From: Pseudomonadota bacterium
GTDB taxonomy: Bacteria > Desulfobacterota > Desulfobaccia > Desulfobaccales > 0-14-0-80-60-11
Length of the DNA: 9,109 nucleotides
Assembly: GCA_018897875.1 (NCBI GenBank)
Contig: JAHIKF010000329.1
Span: 1 to 9,109, forward strand
Direction: 5' to 3'
Part shown: positions 6,090 through 9,109 of the stretch, piece by piece
How the letters are laid out: each line of letters begins with the position of its first letter
Position numbering within the stretch: position 1 is the first letter of the stretch
The notes under the pieces: generated by a model
Database searches by the model: none
Seen by the model: the letters and a program-made list of their open reading frames with translations, nothing else
Told to the model about the DNA's origin: nothing
Made by a program: the position numbers and the translations under genes

Positions 6090-6113
6090 GGAACAGCCGA
6101 GGGCGGCTGTTCC
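6090..6113. repeat. Perfect 10-bp palindrome, ACAGCC family
   Basis: GGAACAGCCG (6090-6099) and CGGCTGTTCC (6104-6113) are exact reverse complements around AGGG. The core resembles the inverted repeat at 3639-3672. No T run follows on either strand, so a repeat-family explanation is better than a terminator. Confidence 0.75.
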
Positions 6114-6159
6114 ACATTTATAGCATTTGCCATGAATTCCTTCCGGTTGGAGGTTCTCA

Positions 6160-6251
6160 AATCCCCCTAAATCCCCCTTTGTTAAAGGGGGACTTTAACG
6201 GTACTTCCTTGCAATTCCCCCCCCCTTTTTTAAAGGGGGGTAGGGGGGGAT
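6160..6251. repeat. C/G-rich three-stem repeat element
   Basis: AATCCCCC (6160-6167) pairs with GGGGGATT (6244-6251), closing over two internal hairpins: TCCCCCTTT / AAAGGGGGA (6172-6192, GTT loop) and CCCCCCTTT / AAAGGGGGG (6220-6240, TTT loop). The layout, with A/T-C runs at one end and G runs with ATT at the other, resembles dispersed miniature repeats seen in many bacterial genomes; that comparison is from memory. It contains a run of nine C (6217-6225), which may be length-variable. Confidence 0.75.
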
Positions 6252-6377
6252 TATAAGGCTTCAAATAACGGAAAAAGCTTTTGGCAATTGCTCTACCTGG
6301 CCAAAAAATAAGGCTTCCCACGCCGAAATCACCCCATACCGGCCATTTTTATGGAAATTTTATTAGGATGCAGCGTA

Positions 6378-6986
6378 TCAGAATCCCGACAGCCGGGCGA
6401 TGCGGTCCATGAGGGCGTCCGTCAGGGCCTGGGCCTGGCGGGGGCCAGGGGCCATCAGCGGCGGCCCCAGCTTGACGTGCACCGTATAGCCCCAAGCCCG
6501 GGGCTCATAGGCCACCCCCACGGGGACAAAGGGCAGGAACCCCAGGCCCTCCTGCCCTTGCAGCTTGAGGAGCAGCTGAATCAGGCGGTGCTTGCCGGGG
6601 CCAACCCGGCCGGTGACGTAAGTGCCTTCGGGGAACACCACGATGAAAGCCCCCCTGGTCAAAAGCGGCAGCAGGCGCCGGAAGGACGACAGGGTGGCCC
6701 GGGGGTTTTGCCGGTCCACCGGCACCCCGCCCAAGGCCCCGATGAACTCGCGCCCCACCGGCTGCCGGAACAGCTCCACTTTGGCGATATAGTGGGGCAG
6801 CGGGGGCAGGGCCATGCCGATGACCGGGATGTCTTCCCAGCGCTGGTGCTTGGGGCAGATAATCGCCGGCCCCTGGACCGGCAGGTGCTCCAGGCCCTCC
6901 ACCCGCAGGGTGAAAACCCGCCCGATGGTTTGCCGCAGCAGCCAGCGGCTGAGGCGATAGACGGTGGGGGATAGGGAGTGGCTCAT
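6378..6986 (-). CDS. PlsC-type 1-acylglycerol-3-phosphate acyltransferase
   Basis: The 202-residue protein carries the four blocks of the PlsC acyltransferase family: block I KHQRWEDIP, giving the catalytic His47 and Asp52 (HX4D); block II GGVPVDR (86-92); block III FPEGTYVTG (from 118), which binds the glycerol phosphate; block IV VPVGVAY. Such enzymes transfer an acyl group from acyl-ACP or acyl-CoA to lysophosphatidic acid at the inner membrane to give phosphatidic acid. The length is slightly short of the typical 230-250 residues, mostly from a short N-terminus, and the absence of a strong hydrophobic anchor suggests peripheral membrane binding. ATG 6986 is preferred; TTG 7007 would add seven residues but would sit only about 9 bases after the predicted transcription start. 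Neither has a clear ribosome site. The exact acceptor lipid, and whether this is the main or an accessory PlsC, cannot be told. It is transcribed alone, divergently from the toxin-antitoxin operon. Confidence 0.88.
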   Translation of the reverse strand: MSHSLSPTVYRLSRWLLRQTIGRVFTLRVEGLEHLPVQGPAIICPKHQRWEDIPVIGMALPPLPHYIAKVELFRQPVGREFIGALGGVPVDRQNPRATLSSFRRLLPLLTRGAFIVVFPEGTYVTGRVGPGKHRLIQLLLKLQGQEGLGFLPFVPVGVAYEPRAWGYTVHVKLGPPLMAPGPRQAQALTDALMDRIARLSGF

Positions 6987-7022
6987 GGCAGGTGTAAGAT
7001 GAGACAATTTTAATTTGGTCTA

Positions 7023-7050
7023 ATCTTAGCGCCTATCCAGAGTCTGTCAA
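7023..7050 (-). promoter_or_regulatory. Sigma70-type promoter of the plsC-like gene
   Basis: On the minus strand, TTGACA (7050-7045) is a perfect -35 hexamer, followed after 16 bases by TAAGAT (7028-7023), a 4/6 match to the -10. The predicted start near 7016 leaves a leader of about 30 nt before ATG 6986. Confidence 0.6.
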
Positions 7051-7130
7051 GGTGGAAAGGTTCTAAAAACCAGGGGCGGCTGGTTTGATAATTAGATAAG
7101 ATTGGGACTTTTTCCCATGAAAAAAATAAT

Positions 7131-7159
7131 TTGCGATTAACCAAGATATCGGATATATT
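7131..7159 (+). promoter_or_regulatory. Promoter of the antitoxin-toxin-desulfurase operon
   Basis: TTGCGA (7131-7136, 4/6 match) and TATATT (7154-7159, 5/6 match) are separated by exactly 17 bases. The predicted start near 7166 leaves about 24 nt before the antitoxin GTG at 7190, enough for its GGGAG ribosome site at 7177-7181. Confidence 0.6.
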
Positions 7160-7165
7160 ATATCC
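7151..7165. promoter_or_regulatory. Palindromic operator over the -10 box, probable antitoxin autoregulation site
   Basis: GGATATATTATATCC is a 15-base palindrome (two perfect 7-base arms around one central base). It covers the -10 hexamer completely, where bound ribbon-helix-helix antitoxin would block RNA polymerase. Autorepression of this kind is standard for MazE-type antitoxins; binding here is inferred from position and symmetry only. Confidence 0.55.
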
Positions 7166-7189
7166 AATTATGGATTGGGAGAAATCGCG

Positions 7190-7420
7190 GTGAAGGTCTT
7201 GGTTTCATTATCAGATGAGCTATATGCCAGGATGCAGGCCGTAATCCCGCCCCGTCAACGCAGCAAGGTGGTGGGTGACCTGCTGGAAGCAGAGGTCCGT
7301 CGGCGGGAACGGGAACTCTATGAATGCGCCCTGGCCGTGGAACAGGACGAGCAACTCCATGCCGAGATGGCTGACTGGGACGTAACCGTTGGCGACGGAA
7401 TCGAAACTGAAACGTGGTAG
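7190..7420 (+). CDS. MazE-like ribbon-helix-helix antitoxin
   Basis: The 76-residue protein begins MKVLVSLSDELYARM, the beta strand and first helix of a ribbon-helix-helix DNA-binding domain, and continues with PPRQRSKVVGDLLEAEVRRRE, the second helix. The acidic C-terminal part (EQDEQLHAEMADWDVTVGDG) is the kind of flexible tail that wraps around and neutralises a MazF toxin. GTG 7190 is chosen because GGGAG ends 8 nt before it; TTG 7175, five codons earlier in frame, would lie inside the ribosome-site region. The next gene begins 32 bp before this one ends, typical of antitoxin-toxin pairs. The antitoxin probably represses its own promoter through the palindrome just upstream. Confidence 0.82.
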   Translation: MKVLVSLSDELYARMQAVIPPRQRSKVVGDLLEAEVRRRERELYECALAVEQDEQLHAEMADWDVTVGDGIETETW

Positions 7421-7730
7421 CGTCTACTGGGTAAATCTGGATCCCACCCAAGGATCGGAGATCAAAAAAGTTCGCCCCTGTGTCCTGGTGGGCGCGGCTC
7501 CCCTCAATCAAGCCCGGAGGACGGTCCTGGTTGTACCCCTGTCTCGCGCCGGAGTGGCGAAGCCGCCCATTACCGTAAGAGTCCGATGCATGGACCAAGA
7601 AGTACGCGCGGTGTGCGATCAGATCAGGGCGATAGACAAAACCCGCCTATCCGCCTGGATCGAGGAGATGTCCAAAGAAGACTTGGAAAGTATCAGCAAG
7701 GCTCTTAAACAGGTTCTGGCCCTCTCATGA
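7389..7730 (+). CDS. MazF/PemK-family endoribonuclease toxin
   Basis: The 113-residue protein has the MazF fold signature: KRGSVYWVNLDPTQGSEI, then KKVRPCVLVG, then TVLVVPLSR, and a C-terminal QIRAIDKTRL strand followed by a final helix. MazF toxins cut single-stranded RNA at short motifs and are held inactive by the antitoxin. Arg29 of the VRP motif matches the catalytic Arg29 of E. coli MazF by position; the catalytic Thr52 position holds Ser52 here. Serine could still supply the hydroxyl, so activity is plausible but untested. The start is TTG 7389, inside the antitoxin gene (32-bp overlap), with GGGA at 7378-7381 ahead of it; no ATG or GTG alternative precedes the conserved core. Its stop overlaps the desulfurase ATG as ATGA (7727-7730), so toxin and desulfurase are translationally coupled. 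Confidence 0.9.
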   Translation: MATESKLKRGSVYWVNLDPTQGSEIKKVRPCVLVGAAPLNQARRTVLVVPLSRAGVAKPPITVRVRCMDQEVRAVCDQIRAIDKTRLSAWIEEMSKEDLESISKALKQVLALS

Positions 7731-8860
7731 TCTATCTTGATTACAACGCTACCACCCCGGTGGCCCCGGAGGTCTTTCGGGCCATGCGGCCTTATTTAGA
7801 AGCCGAATTCGGCAATCCCAGCTGCGATTATCCCCTGGGCCGACGCGCCCGGGACGCGGTGCACCAGGCCCGGGAGGACGTCGCGGCCCTGCTGGGCTGC
7901 ACCCCCGCCGAGATCGTCTTCACCAGCAGCGCCACCGAAGCCAACAATACCGTGCTCCAGGGCGTGGCGGCGCATCACGGCCGCGGCCAGATCATCACCT
8001 GTGCCACGGAGCACCCGGCGGTACTGGCTCCCTGCCGCTATCTGGAGTCCCGGGGGTTTTCCCTCACCATCTTACCGGTGGACGGGACCGGCCGGGTGGA
8101 CCCGGATGCGGTGCGCCGAGCCCTGACGCCTCATACCATCTTGATCAGCATCATGCACGCCAACAATGAAACCGGCACCCTTCAGCCCCTCCGTGAGATC
8201 GGCGCCCTGGCCCGGGAGGCGGGGGTGGCCTTCCACACCGACGCGGCCCAGAGCGTCGGCAAAATCCCGGTGGACGTGGAGGAGTTGCAGGTGGATTTCC
8301 TGACGCTGGCGGGACACAAGTTCTATGCCCCCAAGGGCGTCGGGGCCTTGTACGTGCGGGGCGGCGCCGCCTTTACTCCCTTGCTCCACGGGGCCGCCCA
8401 GGAAGGGGGCCGCCGGGCCGGCACGGAAAACGTACCGTATGTGGTGGCCCTGGGGGCAGCCTGCCGCCTGGCCCGGGAGAGCGCACCCGGCGCCGCGGCG
8501 CATCTTAAAGGCCTGCGGGACCGCCTCCACGAGCTTCTCTTGGCCGGGGTCCCGGGCCTCATCCTCAACGGCCCGGAGAAGGAGCGCACCCCCAACACCC
8601 TGAACGTCTCATTCCCGGGGATTTCGGGGGGCGAGCTCATGGCGGGCCTCCCGGATCTGGCCGTCTCTCTGGGTTCGGCCTGCCACACCGGCCAGGGGAC
8701 CATCTCCCCGGTGCTGGCGGCCATGGGCGTGCCCATTGGCCTGGCCCGGGGAGCGGTACGCTTCAGCCTGGGCGCCCCAACCACCATGGCCGAAGTGGAT
8801 CGGGCCGCGGCGCTGCTGCTGGAGGGGTGGCGCGCCCTGGCCCGCGGGAACGGCAACTAA
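7727..8860 (+). CDS. Cysteine desulfurase (NifS/IscS family), with selenocysteine-lyase-like active loop
   Basis: The 377-residue protein is a class V aminotransferase-fold PLP enzyme. It starts with the family's canonical MIYLDYNATTP. Visible in order: TSSATEANN, ATEHPAVL with His96, ISIMHANNETGTLQP, FHTDAAQSVGK with Asp172 and Gln175, AGHKFYAPKGVG with the PLP lysine Lys198, RRAGTENV, and the catalytic loop SLGSACHTGQG with Cys319. It removes sulfur from L-cysteine as a persulfide on Cys319 for iron-sulfur cluster, tRNA or cofactor sulfuration. The SACHTG...SPVLAAMGVP...ARGAVRFSLG stretch resembles the matching part of selenocysteine lyases more than the SACTSG loop of IscS/NifS, so selenium delivery is an alternative. 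ATG 7727 overlaps the toxin stop by 4 bp, has only a weak ribosome site, and so likely depends on toxin translation. No IscU/NifU scaffold is adjacent. Confidence 0.93.
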   Translation: MIYLDYNATTPVAPEVFRAMRPYLEAEFGNPSCDYPLGRRARDAVHQAREDVAALLGCTPAEIVFTSSATEANNTVLQGVAAHHGRGQIITCATEHPAVLAPCRYLESRGFSLTILPVDGTGRVDPDAVRRALTPHTILISIMHANNETGTLQPLREIGALAREAGVAFHTDAAQSVGKIPVDVEELQVDFLTLAGHKFYAPKGVGALYVRGGAAFTPLLHGAAQEGGRRAGTENVPYVVALGAACRLARESAPGAAAHLKGLRDRLHELLLAGVPGLILNGPEKERTPNTLNVSFPGISGGELMAGLPDLAVSLGSACHTGQGTISPVLAAMGVPIGLARGAVRFSLGAPTTMAEVDRAAALLLEGWRALARGNGN

Positions 8861-8975
8861 ATTAGTCTTAATTGTCCAAGAGCAAGAACAGAGATGCTGA
8901 TCCCCGAACCGGCGTCCCCAGGAAACCATGATAAGTGGTCCCCTGATCCTTGGTATATAACCCTACTATTACTAC

Positions 8976-9026
8976 TGTGTCATAAAATAGTTGCAAAAAC
9001 TATCAAACTATGCGTATGCTGGGTGC
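8976..9026 (+). mobile_element. Possible left end of an IS701-type insertion sequence
   Basis: The transposase reading frame begins at 9027, so the element's left end should lie shortly upstream. The AT-rich stretch beginning TGTGTCATAAAATAG at about 8976 is the best candidate for the terminal inverted repeat, but the matching right end is outside the window, so the boundary cannot be fixed. The segment also contains ATAGTT/AACTAT (8987-9003), a small hairpin. Confidence 0.35.
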
Positions 9027-9041
9027 ATGACAAATGCACCC
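9021..9041 (+). promoter_or_regulatory. Hairpin over the transposase start codon
   Basis: GGGTGCAT (9021-9028) and ATGCACCC (9034-9041) form a perfect 8-bp stem with a GACAA loop. The stem includes the first two bases of the ATG at 9027-9029, so in mRNA it could hide the start and damp transposase translation, a control seen in several insertion sequences. Confidence 0.45.
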
Positions 9042-9109
9042 GTACCCAATATCGAGGCCAGGTTTCGTGCGTATGCGGAAAAGCTGTCCACTGCGTTGGG
9101 TCATGCAGA
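9027..9109 (+). CDS. IS701-type transposase, N-terminal fragment cut by window end
   Basis: Only 27 complete codons are visible, starting MTNAPVPNIEARFRAYAEK and ending LSTALGHA. The sequence ARFRAYAEKLSTALGHA matches what I recall of the N-terminus of IS701-family DDE transposases, where a similar stretch is followed by a conserved DR and a GERKSVEPMA motif; those parts would lie beyond the window. The frame is open to the end. The family call is by recall of the N-terminal pattern on a very short stretch, so alternatives among DDE transposases remain. It is downstream of the desulfurase on the same strand, separated by 166 bases, and marks a probable mobile-element insertion beside the toxin-antitoxin operon. 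Confidence 0.65.
   Translation, partial: MTNAPVPNIEARFRAYAEKLSTALGHA

Larger units (their letters stand above)
5973..6377. other. Repeat-rich intergenic spacer
   Basis: About 405 bases between the plsC-like gene and the microprotein operon, both on the minus strand. No protein-coding gene is supported on either strand. It contains a perfect 10-bp palindrome AATAGCTATT (5991-6000) just ahead of the operon's first ribosome site, a degenerate GTAGGGTGCG half repeat (6056-6082), an ACAGCC palindrome (6090-6113), and a three-stem C/G-rich element (6160-6251). I could not identify a convincing promoter for the microprotein operon here. Confidence 0.75.

Noticed and set aside
6351..6974. 207-codon plus-strand frame opposite the plsC-like gene
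   Set aside because: Antisense shadow rich in Gln, Pro and Gly; the minus strand has all four acyltransferase blocks.
1..9109. CRISPR array, tRNA or rRNA genes
   Set aside because: No regularly spaced direct repeats and no tRNA- or rRNA-like sequence was seen on reading either strand.

Overview
The window (about 9.1 kb) looks like chromosomal DNA from a GC-rich anaerobic bacterium. Coding DNA is very rich in GGCC/CCGG, while the intergenic spacers are AT-richer and carry short palindromic repeats. The gene content (2-hydroxyacyl-CoA dehydratase-type protein with its activase, a ThiD-ThiN fusion, a MazEF pair, tiny membrane proteins) and the repeat style fit a Desulfobacterota lineage, perhaps Desulfobacca-like. 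This placement is inference from gene content and was not tested by any search.

Layout. (1) Bases 1-3448, plus strand: a tightly packed run containing the end of an MgtC-family membrane protein, a single-subunit HgdB-like iron-sulfur protein, its HgdC/BadF-type ATPase activator, and an aminoglycoside-phosphotransferase-fold kinase. The junctions are 0 bp, a 17-bp overlap and an ATGA overlap, so it reads as one translationally coupled operon. (2) 3449-3782: spacer with a perfect 15-bp hairpin and a consensus -10 box. (3) 3783-5132, plus: thiDN, an HMP(-P) kinase fused to an archaeal-type thiamine-phosphate synthase domain. (4) 5133-5346: spacer with a 22-bp imperfect palindrome. (5) 5347-5972, minus: a compact three-gene operon of a 36-aa and a 35-aa single-pass membrane protein, related to each other, followed by a 130-aa four-helix membrane protein. 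The two small genes are too short for ordinary ORF calling. (6) 5973-6377: repeat-rich spacer holding three palindromic elements. (7) 6378-6986, minus: a PlsC-type acyltransferase with a good sigma70-type promoter. (8) 7131-8860, plus: promoter with a palindromic operator, MazE-like antitoxin, MazF toxin and a cysteine desulfurase, all overlapping (32 bp and 4 bp). (9) 8861-9109: spacer and the first 27 codons of an IS701-type transposase that runs off the window.

How the genes may work together. The HgdB/HgdC pair is a classic ATP-driven low-potential electron-injection module: the activator hydrolyses ATP to push one electron onto the iron-sulfur protein. The second dehydratase subunit expected for a CoA-ester dehydratase is not next to it, so the substrate is open, and the linked kinase may hint at a small-molecule substrate. 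The toxin-antitoxin pair shares its transcript and translational coupling with a sulfur-mobilising enzyme, an uncommon arrangement. The best candidates for something undescribed are the tandem microprotein operon, the MazEF-desulfurase operon and the HgdB/HgdC/kinase operon.
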